64,000 nucleotides of DNA from Chloroflexota bacterium (GTDB taxonomy: Bacteria; Chloroflexota; Anaerolineae; Caldilineales; Caldilineaceae). Every line of letters begins with the position of its first letter. Within the stretch, counting starts at the first letter, position 1. The stretch lies in the NCBI GenBank assembly GCA_003451595.1, contig DMDA01000076.1, forward strand, positions 1 through 64,000, written 5' to 3'. Of the stretch, positions 1 through 10,972 are shown in pieces. The position numbers and the translations under genes are program-made. Below the pieces are notes generated by a model, which did not search any database, was not told the origin of the DNA, and worked only from the letters and a program-made list of their open reading frames with translations.

Positions 1-965
1 GTGCCCCAGTTGATCTGCAAGGGGTTCCAGCGGTAGGACGGGGTGAGCAGAGCATTGTTGTTGCCCGCATCACGGATGTGGACACCCGTGTAGTAGTGCA
101 CCAGGATCTGCTCAGCCCGCTCCCAACGCACGCTCCAGGCGCCTAAATCCCGGTTGATGTTGAAGCTGAGGTTGCCCCGCACCCAGCGGCTGGCTCCCTT
201 CTGGCTCATCCCATGACCATGACCATCTTGAACGATGTCTGGGTGAGAGCTAATAGGGTCATCCACAGCGATCAGGTAGGGTTGTCCGCCGCTGACCGTG
301 CGGTCGCGAATGTCGGCGAAGTACTCGGTGAGGGCGGGCAGGTCATCGTTGGGGTAGGTGCCGTAGGCGATGTAGTAGCGAGGAGCTACGGCGCCGCAGA
401 CAATTCGCTGGTCGTTATTGAGGTTCGTGCTGGCACAAGGGTCGCTCGGGTTGTCGGGAAAGTTAGGCGAAGCAGCCGATGGGAGTGCCTCAAAAGCATA
501 GGGGACAAAGACCTGGAACTGGTTGGAGTTGTTGATGGTGCTCCCCTGGTTGATATGCCAGTAGGCATAGGAACGGGCGGCAATGGCTTGTGCCTGAATT
601 GCCGTGGGATGGAAAGCCTCCACTGAGACCTCCCTGGGCACTACATCGAGCAAATAGTCGGTCTCAATCGGGATGGTGACAGGGTTGTTGGTGCCATATG
701 GGTAGGCATGGCTGGAATCGCTAACAAATGCTGTACAGCCAAAGGCAGTGTCGCCGGGAGAACAAAGAACATAGGTATTTCCCCCGCCTGGGTAGATCAG
801 CTCGAACATACGCACAGTGATTAGACTCGGTGGAGTGAAGGAGGAAACGGGTGCAGCGTTTGCCAATCGGAGCAAAGCTATTGGCAGAATGAGAAGAACC
901 CCTACGAACTTCAAAATCCGATTTAGGCTTCCTCGTTGCAAAACAAGTTTTTCTCGAGCATTCAT
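1..965 (-). CDS. SpoIID/LytB domain protein, C-terminus beyond the window edge
   Basis: Reading the minus strand from an ATG at 965 gives an uninterrupted frame to base 1, so about 321 residues are visible and the C-terminus is missing. Residues near 20-38 form a hydrophobic signal/anchor segment ending in ANA. A SpoIID-type core follows: YLLDVVPREV, then the motif AIQAQAIAARSYAYW, and later GHGHGMSQKGASRW. These match conserved blocks of the SpoIID/LytB (amidase-enhancer) family, whose founding member is a peptidoglycan glycan-strand lytic enzyme of sporulation. In non-sporulating bacteria the domain is found in cell-wall remodelling proteins, and that is the likely role here. The start codon overlaps the stop of the upstream gene (ATGA, bases 962-965), so the two are probably translated together. 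Family assignment is confident; substrate and role are inferred. Confidence 0.85.
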   Translation of the reverse strand, partial: MNAREKLVLQRGSLNRILKFVGVLLILPIALLRLANAAPVSSFTPPSLITVRMFELIYPGGGNTYVLCSPGDTAFGCTAFVSDSSHAYPYGTNNPVTIPIETDYLLDVVPREVSVEAFHPTAIQAQAIAARSYAYWHINQGSTINNSNQFQVFVPYAFEALPSAASPNFPDNPSDPCASTNLNNDQRIVCGAVAPRYYIAYGTYPNDDLPALTEYFADIRDRTVSGGQPYLIAVDDPISSHPDIVQDGHGHGMSQKGASRWVRGNLSFNINRDLGAWSVRWERAEQILVHYYTGVHIRDAGNNNALLTPSYRWNPLQINWG

Positions 966-2284
966 CGCCTGACCCCCACTGTGATTATGCAAAGCCGGCC
1001 TTCAATCATCAACTGTTCTTCTGGTGCAACTACGGGGCAGGCCAGTGCGATCGCTTGGCCAGTTGGTGACCATGCCCCCCCCCAGGTACCAATACTGACA
1101 AACTGGTAATCAGCCAGCATTTGCCTTGCATCACTTGTAGTAGCATTGACAACATATAAACCATGAAGCACCAATCCGCTTTCATTAGTGCCCTTCTCTC
1201 CGATAACCAAGAGGTCATGACTATTGGGGGCCCAGGTGATAGCGTATAGGTATTGGAGCCCAAGATCGAGGCGGCGAAGCTCGCCGGTATTCGTGTCGAT
1301 CAGAGTCAAGTCAATGAAATGGACAGGTGGATTTCCGGCCGTGGTTAGTGCAGCCAGATAACGTCCATTGGGACTCCATTGCACATCAAATGTCCACCGC
1401 TTGCCATATCGAGCCTCGCTTTCTTCGAAGCCAAGATCAACCTCGCAGATGCGCCCCAAAGGCAAGTTGGCCAAATAGAAGCCCGTCTCATTGTAGAAGG
1501 CGATCTGATGCCCTTGCGGATGCCAACTAATCCGATAGGGAGACCATCGCATCAGCGGTAACGCGGCAGGGAGGGTGGCGCGCTGGGGCTGAGCCAGATC
1601 AAAGACTTCAGGCCGATCCTGGCTCGCCTGGGTGAAGAACACCAACTGCCGACCGTCAGGGCTGACTCCCAAGAAGGAACCCGTCAGGTCAGAAATCGGC
1701 GTCTCTACGGTTGCCGTCTCTCCCCGGCTGATGCGCAACACCACCTGCTTATCCGGCCCAACATCGACAAAGGCCACAGCCTGGTGGGCAGCAAGCCACA
1801 CCGGCTTACCGGGTAAACTGTGCCGTTCTCCGTAGCGCTGGAGTTCACCCGTTTGGGTGTTGAATATCTCGATATACTCCCTGGGCTGACCGGGAATAAG
1901 ACGGGTAATGAGCAGACGCTGACCATCCGGCAACCACCCGGCGATGCCAATGGCTGAGGTGTGAGTCAGCACAACCCGGGGTTCGGAAAACTGGTAAGCC
2001 TCGAAAGGCGGACCAGGCTCAACAGGCGCAGGCTGACCCGCAAATGTGCAAGGTGGTACCGGCGTAGGAACGACTGTAGGCGTGGCTGCTGGGCCAGGCG
2101 GTGTCGGCGTTCCTGGCGGGGGGTAAGGCGGCTGCGTCGGTGTCTCAATCGGTGATTGAAAAGCCTGAGAGGCAGGCTCCGCCGCTCTTTGCAGCCCACC
2201 AAAGGTCATGGCTAGAACCACTGCCAAGCCTATGAGCACCAGCAGGCCCAACAAACCACCCACAAGGTTCAGTATGCGTTTCAT
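962..2284 (-). CDS. Membrane-anchored TolB/WD40-like beta-propeller protein
   Basis: This 440-aa protein begins with a basic stretch and a hydrophobic helix (residues about 4-28), followed by a Pro/Thr-rich linker typical of surface-exposed proteins in this genome. The rest contains PD40/WD40-like beta-propeller strands, for example ISDLTGSFLGVSPDGRQLVF, WSPNGRYLAAL and WAPNSHDLLVIG. This pattern is known from TolB-like propellers that bind proteins or surface polymers. I chose the ATG at 2284 over an ATG six codons upstream (2302) because GGAGGTG lies just before 2284. Its stop overlaps the start of the SpoIID-domain gene (ATGA), which suggests a two-gene unit acting at the cell envelope. 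The exact partner cannot be told from sequence. Confidence 0.75.
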   Translation of the reverse strand: MKRILNLVGGLLGLLVLIGLAVVLAMTFGGLQRAAEPASQAFQSPIETPTQPPYPPPGTPTPPGPAATPTVVPTPVPPCTFAGQPAPVEPGPPFEAYQFSEPRVVLTHTSAIGIAGWLPDGQRLLITRLIPGQPREYIEIFNTQTGELQRYGERHSLPGKPVWLAAHQAVAFVDVGPDKQVVLRISRGETATVETPISDLTGSFLGVSPDGRQLVFFTQASQDRPEVFDLAQPQRATLPAALPLMRWSPYRISWHPQGHQIAFYNETGFYLANLPLGRICEVDLGFEESEARYGKRWTFDVQWSPNGRYLAALTTAGNPPVHFIDLTLIDTNTGELRRLDLGLQYLYAITWAPNSHDLLVIGEKGTNESGLVLHGLYVVNATTSDARQMLADYQFVSIGTWGGAWSPTGQAIALACPVVAPEEQLMIEGRLCIITVGVRR

Positions 2285-2350
2285 TTCACACCTCCATTTC
2301 ATTTACAACGCTTGGCTTTTCATAGGCAGGTCCAGTCGCCACAAAGCGGC

Positions 2351-2475
<125 letters not shown>

Positions 2476-2752
2476 ATTCATTATCGAGCAGATGACTGCT
2501 AAATTCTCCTGAGAAAGACAATATCATGCAAATCGCACGATATGATCCGCCCAATGACCGGTTGATCGGCGCATCGGCAAATGATGCACAGACGTGGACT
2601 GGAGCCGGTCATCATACCCCGCCAATCTGCACGCACACGATGCCTGGCAAACTGAAGAGGCTCCTCGGCGAGGGGCGTGACAGGCGGCGTCTGAAGAATT
2701 GCTACGATGCCGCCGAGAAAACGTCCATCGGTTGCTTCCGACGACCATTACG

Positions 2753-5785
<3,033 letters not shown>

Positions 5786-6156
5786 AGGTCGCCTCGCAAT
5801 TCGCAGCACGGTGTCTGCCAGAACCGAACAAAAGTTCTTACAGTATAGCCAAAGTCAGGCAACTCAACAAACCCAACAGCACCATAAACCCAGCAGCACA
5901 ACAAAACCGACGAGAGTCTGTCCTACTCCCGCCGGTCATCTGGCCATCGATTATGCTGGAAGTCACGCACCAACACGGTGAGCAATCATGCAATGACCAG
6001 GCGAAATGCATTGTCCGACTTTGGATAGTTGCAGACTATTTGCGCTGCCCTGGTTATGCTACACTCGCTTTCGTTGAAAATTTCACGAATCAACATTCCA
6101 CGCATCAACGTGTGGATGCACTGACAAGATCGATGCATTGATAAGGAGAATCGACA
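5786..6156. other. Intergenic region between divergent uvrA and cupredoxin gene
   Basis: These 371 bases must hold the promoters of both neighbours. I see no convincing -35/-10 pair, no LexA-type box (CTGT-N8-ACAG or GAAC-N4-GTTC), no RNA gene and no credible small ORF. AAGGAG lies just before the ATG at 6157. Confidence 0.4.
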
Positions 6157-6633
6157 ATGCGCATGCTTTCCATACTTTTGGCGGCGACGATGTTAACCCT
6201 GGCAGCCTGTGGCGGTGGATCGAGCACACCGACGCCGACGCCTGCCCCAGCCGCTCCGGCAGCTTCCGCTCAGGAAGTGATCGCTGCCACCCTTGACGTG
6301 GTGATGCACGATATCTATTTCGGCGCCAACAACGACAACATCGCCAACCCGCCGGTGTGGACGGTCAAAGCCGGCCAGGAAGTGACGCTCAATCTGGACA
6401 ATCAGGGTGGTTTGCAACACAACTGGGCAGTCATCAAGCAAGGCGTCGAAATGCCGGTGCCCTTCATGCCCGATCAGAACGCCGATCTGATCTTGTGGGC
6501 GGCTGGTGTATTGGATGCCGGCAAGAAGTTGTCCGAGCCATTCCCGGCGCCAGCAGAACCGGGCGAGTATCTGGTGATTTGCACCGTTGCCGGTCACTAC
6601 CCGGCGATGCAGGGGAAATTGATTGTGCAGTAA
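6157..6633 (+). CDS. Auracyanin/plastocyanin-like cupredoxin lipoprotein
   Basis: A 158-aa exported protein with a lipoprotein signal (lipobox LAAC, lipid-bearing Cys18) and a Thr/Pro/Ala linker to about residue 38. The remaining part is a cupredoxin fold with an apparent complete type-1 copper site: His88 in LQHNW, then Cys142, His147 and Met151 in CTVAGHYPAMQG. Such proteins are small blue copper electron carriers; auracyanins of Chloroflexota shuttle electrons between the bc-like alternative complex III and terminal acceptors. It would act on the outer face of the cytoplasmic membrane. A strong ribosome site (AAGGAGA) precedes the ATG. It appears monocistronic, with a perfect hairpin 28 bases after the stop. 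Identity as a cupredoxin is firm; the redox partner is inferred. Confidence 0.88.
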   Translation: MRMLSILLAATMLTLAACGGGSSTPTPTPAPAAPAASAQEVIAATLDVVMHDIYFGANNDNIANPPVWTVKAGQEVTLNLDNQGGLQHNWAVIKQGVEMPVPFMPDQNADLILWAAGVLDAGKKLSEPFPAPAEPGEYLVICTVAGHYPAMQGKLIVQ

Positions 6634-6660
6634 AGCCGCAAGTCACGATCTGGTTTTGCA

Positions 6661-6691
6661 CCTTCCTGGAAGCTCTGAGCTTCCAGGAAGG
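6661..6691. terminator. Perfect hairpin between convergent genes
   Basis: A 14-bp perfect stem (6661-6674 with 6678-6691, core CTTCCTGGAAGCT) with a 3-nt loop lies between the convergent cupredoxin and dehydrogenase genes, suited to act as a bidirectional terminator. It belongs to a palindrome family with relatives at 20219, 30851 and 51073. Confidence 0.7.
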
Positions 6692-6737
6692 TTGGGGACA
6701 GAATTAACGCTTTCTCAGCTCTGGTGTAGATATTTCC

Positions 6738-7772
6738 TCAGTCCGCAGGGGTAAAGAGCGTTTTGACGCCCGTACGCTCCTCGAACGTAGCAAAGCCTTT
6801 TTCCCATTCAGTCACAGGGTAGGTGTGTGTGATCAGTGGCGCTGTCTGCACCTTGCCTGTGCGCATTAGCTCAATGGCGCGCAGCCAGGAGGGCGGCGTG
6901 CTGGCATTGCTGCCTGTCGCCGTGAGTTCCTTGTAGACAAGCTGGTCAAGGTCCCACGCCACCGGTTTGCCAAACAGCCCCACCTGCACATAGCGCCCAC
7001 GTCGCCGCACAAGCGTGAGCAGTTGCTGCGCTGCGGCGCCCGCGCCGGCGCATTCATAGACGACATCGGCACCCAACCCACCCTCGGTCAGTGCGCGAAT
7101 CAGGGCAACCGGGTCACTGCGCTGCACATTGACAACATGATCGGCTCCCAGCGCCTGCGCCAACGCCAGCCGCTGCGCATCGACATCCGTGCCCAACACC
7201 ACCGCCGTAGCGCCCGCCGCTTTGACCACCTGTAGCGTCAACAAGCCGATCGCCCCGGGACCTGCAATCACCGCCACATCGCCCGGTGCAACTGTCGGGG
7301 TGGTGAGTGTGGCGTGGACGACGCAGGCGAGTGGCTCGGTCAGCGCGCCAGCACGGAAATCGACGTTTTCAGGCAAGGCGTGGATGTTGCGCGCCGGCAC
7401 AATTAGGTAACTGGTGAAACCGCCGTTCACTGCCGACCCGATCGAACGGCGCTCCAGGCAGAGGTTGACGTTGCCGGCGCGGCAGTAGCGGCATGCGCCG
7501 CAATAGGAAAAATAGGTTTCGGTCGTGACGCGCAGACCCGGCGTCAGCTCCTGCACACCCTCACCCAATTCGACGATCTCGCCCGCAACTTCGTGCCCCA
7601 GCACCACTGGCGGCCATGAACGGAACTCATCCTTGTAGATGTGCAGGTCAGTGCCACACAACCCGGCGGCGTGGACGCGCACCTTGACCTGACCAGGACC
7701 AGGTTCAGGTACAGGGATATCGCACACTGCGACGTTGCCGACACCCGGCGCCACTTTCATAATTGCTTTCAC
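6738..7772 (-). CDS. Zinc-dependent medium-chain alcohol/polyol dehydrogenase
   Basis: A 344-aa MDR-family oxidoreductase that should oxidise a secondary alcohol or polyol with NAD(P). Catalytic zinc ligands appear as Cys39 (GLCGTDLH) and His60-Glu61 (LGHEVAGE). The structural zinc lobe has four cysteines (C91, C94, C97, C105: CGACRYCRAGNVNLC). The Rossmann glycine motif GPGAIGLLTLQ follows. I set the start at GTG 7772, one base after the selD stop and preceded by AGGTGG; an ATG four codons later (7760) is possible. A longer upstream reading would run back into selD and is not credible. Sequence type is closest to threonine/sorbitol dehydrogenases; the substrate cannot be fixed. It is the last gene of a minus-strand run with selD. 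Confidence 0.88.
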   Translation of the reverse strand: MKAIMKVAPGVGNVAVCDIPVPEPGPGQVKVRVHAAGLCGTDLHIYKDEFRSWPPVVLGHEVAGEIVELGEGVQELTPGLRVTTETYFSYCGACRYCRAGNVNLCLERRSIGSAVNGGFTSYLIVPARNIHALPENVDFRAGALTEPLACVVHATLTTPTVAPGDVAVIAGPGAIGLLTLQVVKAAGATAVVLGTDVDAQRLALAQALGADHVVNVQRSDPVALIRALTEGGLGADVVYECAGAGAAAQQLLTLVRRRGRYVQVGLFGKPVAWDLDQLVYKELTATGSNASTPPSWLRAIELMRTGKVQTAPLITHTYPVTEWEKGFATFEERTGVKTLFTPAD

Positions 7773-7773
7773 G

Positions 7774-8880
7774 TTATACCACCTGAATCCCTTCGCCGCG
7801 TACAACCTCGCCGACGCGCCACACTGACTGCTTGTGTTCCGCACACTGGCGCTCGAAGGTGGTGACGGCATCCTTGGGCACCGCTAACAGCAGCCCGCCG
7901 CTCGTTTCCGATTCCCACAAGATGGTGCGTAGATGCGGCGGCACCTGGTCATCGATGTGCACGTGTTCGCCAAAATGTGCTGGATTGCGCACGGCGCCGC
8001 GCGTCAGATAGCCCGCCGCGATGTAGCGTTCGAGGCCGGGCAATACTGGCGCCGCCGCCGCCTCGATCACAAAACCGACGCCGCTCTCGCGCCCGCTGGC
8101 GATTGCCATCTCGCTGCCGTGACCAAGCAGCCCGAAGCCGGTGATGTCGGTGGCGCAACGCACGCCCGCCACCCGCGCAGCCTGCGCTGCCGCGCGGTTC
8201 AGCCGCAGCATCGAGACAATTGCGGCGTCCAGGTCGCGCGCATCGAGATCAGGCTTGCCCTGCGCTTTGCGCGCCAGCCGGTGCACAGGATTTTCGCCCG
8301 GACCTGTCAATTTGGCCGCCGTGGTGATGATGCCCGTGCCGAGTGGCTTGGTCAGATAGAGCTGATCGCCTGCCTGCGCGCCGCCTTTGCGCATCACCTG
8401 GTCAGGATGGATCAACCCGGTGACCGCCAGGCCGTAGAATGGCTCCGGGTTGGTAACGGTGTGCCCGCCGGCGACAGCCGCGCCTGCCTCGCGCACCTTC
8501 ACTGCGCCACCCGTGAAGACCTGCGCAATCGTCGCCGGCGCGATGCCTTCCGGGAAGCCGGCGATGTTGAGCACAAAGAGCACCTCACCGCCCATGGCGT
8601 AGACGTCGCTCATTGCGTTCGCGGCGGCAATCGCGCCGTAGGTCCATGGGTCGTCGACGATCGGCGTGAAGAAGTCGGTCGTGTTGATCAGCGCGCGCGT
8701 TTCATCAAGCCGGACAATGGCGGCGTCATCCGGTTCACCCAGCCCAACCAGCACGTCGGGATATTCAGTTGCCGGGAAGAACCCGGCCAGCTGGCGCACG
8801 ACCTGCGCTAATGTCCCTGGCGGGAGCTTGGACGCTCAACCCGCGCAGGCGACCAGCGCCGTCAATGGCTTGTCTGCCAT
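7774..8880 (-). CDS. selD: Selenide, water dikinase (selenophosphate synthetase), selenocysteine-containing
   Basis: SelD makes selenophosphate, the selenium donor for selenocysteine and selenouridine, from selenide and ATP. Read from the ATG at 8880 the protein starts MADKPLTALVACAG, meets an in-frame TGA at 8838-8836, and continues ASKLPPGTLAQVV into the rest of the enzyme (GLGEPDDAAIV, TTDFFTPIVDDPW, AMSDVYAMGG, GGHTVTNPEP). The TGA sits at the family's Cys/Sec active-site position (residue 15, three before Lys18), so it is read here as selenocysteine. A stem-loop resembling bacterial SECIS follows it. Counting Sec, the protein is 368 aa. A conventional ORF caller would truncate it to a GTG at 8799 and lose the active site. 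It sits 12 bp after a small membrane protein gene and 1 bp before the dehydrogenase. The Sec reading is strong by alignment logic but not experimentally shown. Confidence 0.93.
8794..8838 (-). promoter_or_regulatory. selD UGA codon and putative bacterial SECIS stem-loop
   Basis: On the minus strand the UGA at 8838-8836 is followed after 27 bases by GCGCAGGTCGTGCGC (8808-8794), a perfect 5-bp stem with loop GGUCG. The GCAGGUC-type apical loop closely resembles the SelB-binding loop of Escherichia coli fdhF. The distance fits bacterial SECIS elements, which lie within the coding region just downstream of UGA. Flanking GCCAG/CTGGC bases could extend the stem. Confidence 0.7.
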
Positions 8881-8892
8881 CGTGCTTTCCTT

Positions 8893-9168
8893 TCACAGAA
8901 TGCCCAGTAGATTGGCGGCCAACACCGCCATCACGCCGATTATCAACCAAAAAAGCGCGGTTTCGACAGCCGCGCGCACGGCCGTGCTGCGCGACTTGCG
9001 TTTATCTTCACGCGCCTTCTTGTTCTTGTCAGCGATCTCCTTCACGGTCTTGTCGTAGGCGCTGCGCAGATTGTTGCTGCTTTCCCAGTGCTTGCGGATG
9101 ACGAACCAGTACCAGGTCATCAACCAACCAATCAGAACGCCGACCAGGAGAACGAGGAGATATGCCAT
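8893..9168 (-). CDS. Small two-helix membrane protein, unknown function
   Basis: A 91-aa protein with a hydrophobic helix at residues 2-22, a long charged Lys/Arg/Asp/Glu segment (about 30-66, probably helical or coiled), and a second hydrophobic helix at 70-91. Both ends would be in the membrane with a cytosolic charged hairpin between, or the reverse. No family is recognised. It lies 15 bp after the ATP-grasp gene and 12 bp before selD on the same strand, so it is likely co-transcribed with them. The ATG at 9168 has only a weak ribosome site. Confidence 0.65.
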   Translation of the reverse strand: MAYLLVLLVGVLIGWLMTWYWFVIRKHWESSNNLRSAYDKTVKEIADKNKKAREDKRKSRSTAVRAAVETALFWLIIGVMAVLAANLLGIL

Positions 9169-9183
9169 CTACGTTGCATGACA

Positions 9184-10107
9184 CTAATCTACGTGATTGG
9201 CCCAACGTTGTTCGGCGCGCTGCGGACGCGGATTGTGCGCCATCTCGATGGCAAAATCGGCCATCGTCTTGACCGCCCACTCGAAATAGTGCGGCGTGAT
9301 GCTATTGATGTCCATGTCTGGCGCCGGATTCATGAAGTCGATGGCGTAAGGCACACCGTCGCGGATGGCAAACTCGATGCTGTTCATGTCGTAGCCCATC
9401 ACCCGATTGATGCGTCGCGCATAGTTGACGATGAGATCACCCAATGCTGGCGTCAGATGCTCATGCTCGACGATGTAGCGGCGATGTTTAGGATCGTACT
9501 TGATCGGCATGATGTTCTCTTGCCCAACGCAGATGCAACGCACGAAATGGTCGAACTCGATGAACTCCTGCAGGATCATACAGAGGGTGCCGGTGTCGTC
9601 GTAGGCGCGGATCAACTCATCCACATTGTTCACCTTGTAGACGTTCTTCCAGCCACCGCCCCATGCATCCTTGAGGATGGCCGGCAACCCGGTGTAAGCC
9701 ACAATCGCATCCCAATCCAGCGGATAATTGAGATTGCGCAGGCTTTCAGAGACCACGCCCTCCGGGTATGCCTTCATCGGCAGGACAATGGTCTTGGGCG
9801 AGGGAATCCCCATGCGCGTGATCAGGCTGGCGCCAAAAAACTTGTCATCGGCGCTCCACCAGAACGGATTGTTGATGCAATAGGCGCCCTGGAGCATGGC
9901 GTTTTTCATGTAAGTGCGATAATAGGGGATTTCGTGGCTAATGCGATCCACCAATACGGCGTATTCGCAGGGTTCGTTCATCTTCGTCCCACCCAGCTTG
10001 ACGTACTCGGCAATCACGCCAGCGTTACGTCCATTCACCTCCTCGATGAAGGCCGGGGGAAAGCTCCACTCGCGGCCCACGATCACCCCAATTTTCTTGA
10101 CGCTCAT
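9184..10107 (-). CDS. ATP-grasp domain protein (RimK-like ligase), substrate unknown
   Basis: A 307-aa soluble protein. It has the look of an ATP-grasp carboxylate-amine ligase: an N-terminal domain starting KKIGVIVGREWSFP, a central ATP-binding lobe (PAILKDAWGGGWKNVYKV, then MILQEFIEF) and a C-terminal metal-binding part (NRVMGYDMNSIEFAIRDG, then AIDFMNPAPDM, which supplies the acidic and Asn residues). Such enzymes join a carboxylate to an amine through an acyl phosphate. Its substrate is unknown. The gene is downstream of an esterase and a subtilase on the same strand with a 129-bp gap, and upstream of the small membrane protein and selD. The start is the ATG at 10107, with GGAGG-like bases nearby (CTGGAGGATTC on the coding strand). 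Confidence 0.8.
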   Translation of the reverse strand: MSVKKIGVIVGREWSFPPAFIEEVNGRNAGVIAEYVKLGGTKMNEPCEYAVLVDRISHEIPYYRTYMKNAMLQGAYCINNPFWWSADDKFFGASLITRMGIPSPKTIVLPMKAYPEGVVSESLRNLNYPLDWDAIVAYTGLPAILKDAWGGGWKNVYKVNNVDELIRAYDDTGTLCMILQEFIEFDHFVRCICVGQENIMPIKYDPKHRRYIVEHEHLTPALGDLIVNYARRINRVMGYDMNSIEFAIRDGVPYAIDFMNPAPDMDINSITPHYFEWAVKTMADFAIEMAHNPRPQRAEQRWANHVD

Positions 10108-10236
10108 GAATCCTCCAGAGATGTGGTCGTAAAAGGGTTGGAAAATTTGTCACCTGTCAGGCGGCGCCCGTCAGGCGTCACTGCTTGTTCATGGTGACCT
10201 GACACATGCCGCCTGTCGCCTTGACATGTTGACGCC
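10108..10236. repeat. Short repeats between esterase and ATP-grasp genes
   Basis: This 129-bp gap carries several related short words (CCTGTCAGGCGGC, CCGTCAGGCGTCAC, GGTGACCTGACA, GCCGCCTGTCG), which give imperfect inverted repeats. It could be an internal terminator or processing site that separates the esterase from the ATP-grasp gene. No promoter was identified in it. Confidence 0.35.
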
Positions 10237-10956
10237 TCAGTCATGTCCGCCGATATAGCGCCGCACCATCTGCTGCCAATAAGGCCAATCATGACTCCAG
10301 CCCTCCCACTCGCGGAAGGCATGGGGCACGCCTTTTTCCCACAGCGCCCGGCTCAGCGCGCGGTTGTTCTCGATGTTGGGATCGTGCTGGCCGGCGACGA
10401 TGATGATGTCCATGCGGCGCAATGCTTCTAGCTGATTGTGGTCGTGCATCTGCGGCACATAGTGGCTGGGCGTGTTGTAGTAAATATTATCGTCATAGTA
10501 GCCGCCAAAAAAGCTGCTCATGTCATACTTGCCGCTCAATGCCAGCACACGCCCAAAGAGATGAGGATGCCGGAAAGCAATATTGACGGCGTGATACGCG
10601 CCGAAGCTGCACCCATGCGAGATCAAAAAGGGGTTCGGATTCTTCGACCAACTCAACGGCAGCACTTCGTTGAGGATATACTCCTCATACTGAACATGCC
10701 GCCAGATTTTGCCGCCAGGATGCGCCCAACCATTGTAGAAGCTCTCGGCATCGACGCTGTCTACACAGTAAAGCTGCAGCCAGCCATTCTCAATCTGATC
10801 AGCCAGGTTTGCGACCATGCCGCGGTCTTCGTACTCGTAATAGCGCCCCATACTGGTGGGGAAGATCAACACGCGTGCGCCAGCATGACCAAAGATCAAT
10901 AACTCCATGTCTCGGTTCAGGCGTGGGCTGTACCACTTGTGATACTCACGATTCAT
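10237..10956 (-). CDS. Alpha/beta-hydrolase esterase, COG4947-like
   Basis: A 239-aa cytosolic-looking hydrolase without signal peptide. The catalytic triad is visible: nucleophile Ser in ISHGCSFGAYHA (G-C-S-F-G), acid Asp in VAGQHDPNIENN, and His in EGWSHDWPYW near the C-terminus. The opening REYHKWYSPRLNRDMELLIF and the segment LIFPTSMGRYYEYEDRGM recall an esterase group annotated as uncharacterised COG4947-like. It starts 16 bp after the subtilase stop, indicating co-transcription. The substrate is unknown. The neighbouring subtilase and ATP-grasp genes suggest joint processing of some peptide, ester or storage-polymer-linked molecule, but that is inference only. Confidence 0.82.
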   Translation of the reverse strand: MNREYHKWYSPRLNRDMELLIFGHAGARVLIFPTSMGRYYEYEDRGMVANLADQIENGWLQLYCVDSVDAESFYNGWAHPGGKIWRHVQYEEYILNEVLPLSWSKNPNPFLISHGCSFGAYHAVNIAFRHPHLFGRVLALSGKYDMSSFFGGYYDDNIYYNTPSHYVPQMHDHNQLEALRRMDIIIVAGQHDPNIENNRALSRALWEKGVPHAFREWEGWSHDWPYWQQMVRRYIGGHD

Positions 10957-10972
10957 CTCGTCTATCCCTGTC

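Noticed and set aside
5786..6156. LexA-type box near uvrA
   Set aside because: No CTGT-N8-ACAG or GAAC-N4-GTTC pair was found.
7773..7871. Extended start of the dehydrogenase inside selD
   Set aside because: The extra residues overlap selD coding sequence and have no ribosome site; GTG at 7772 follows AGGTGG.
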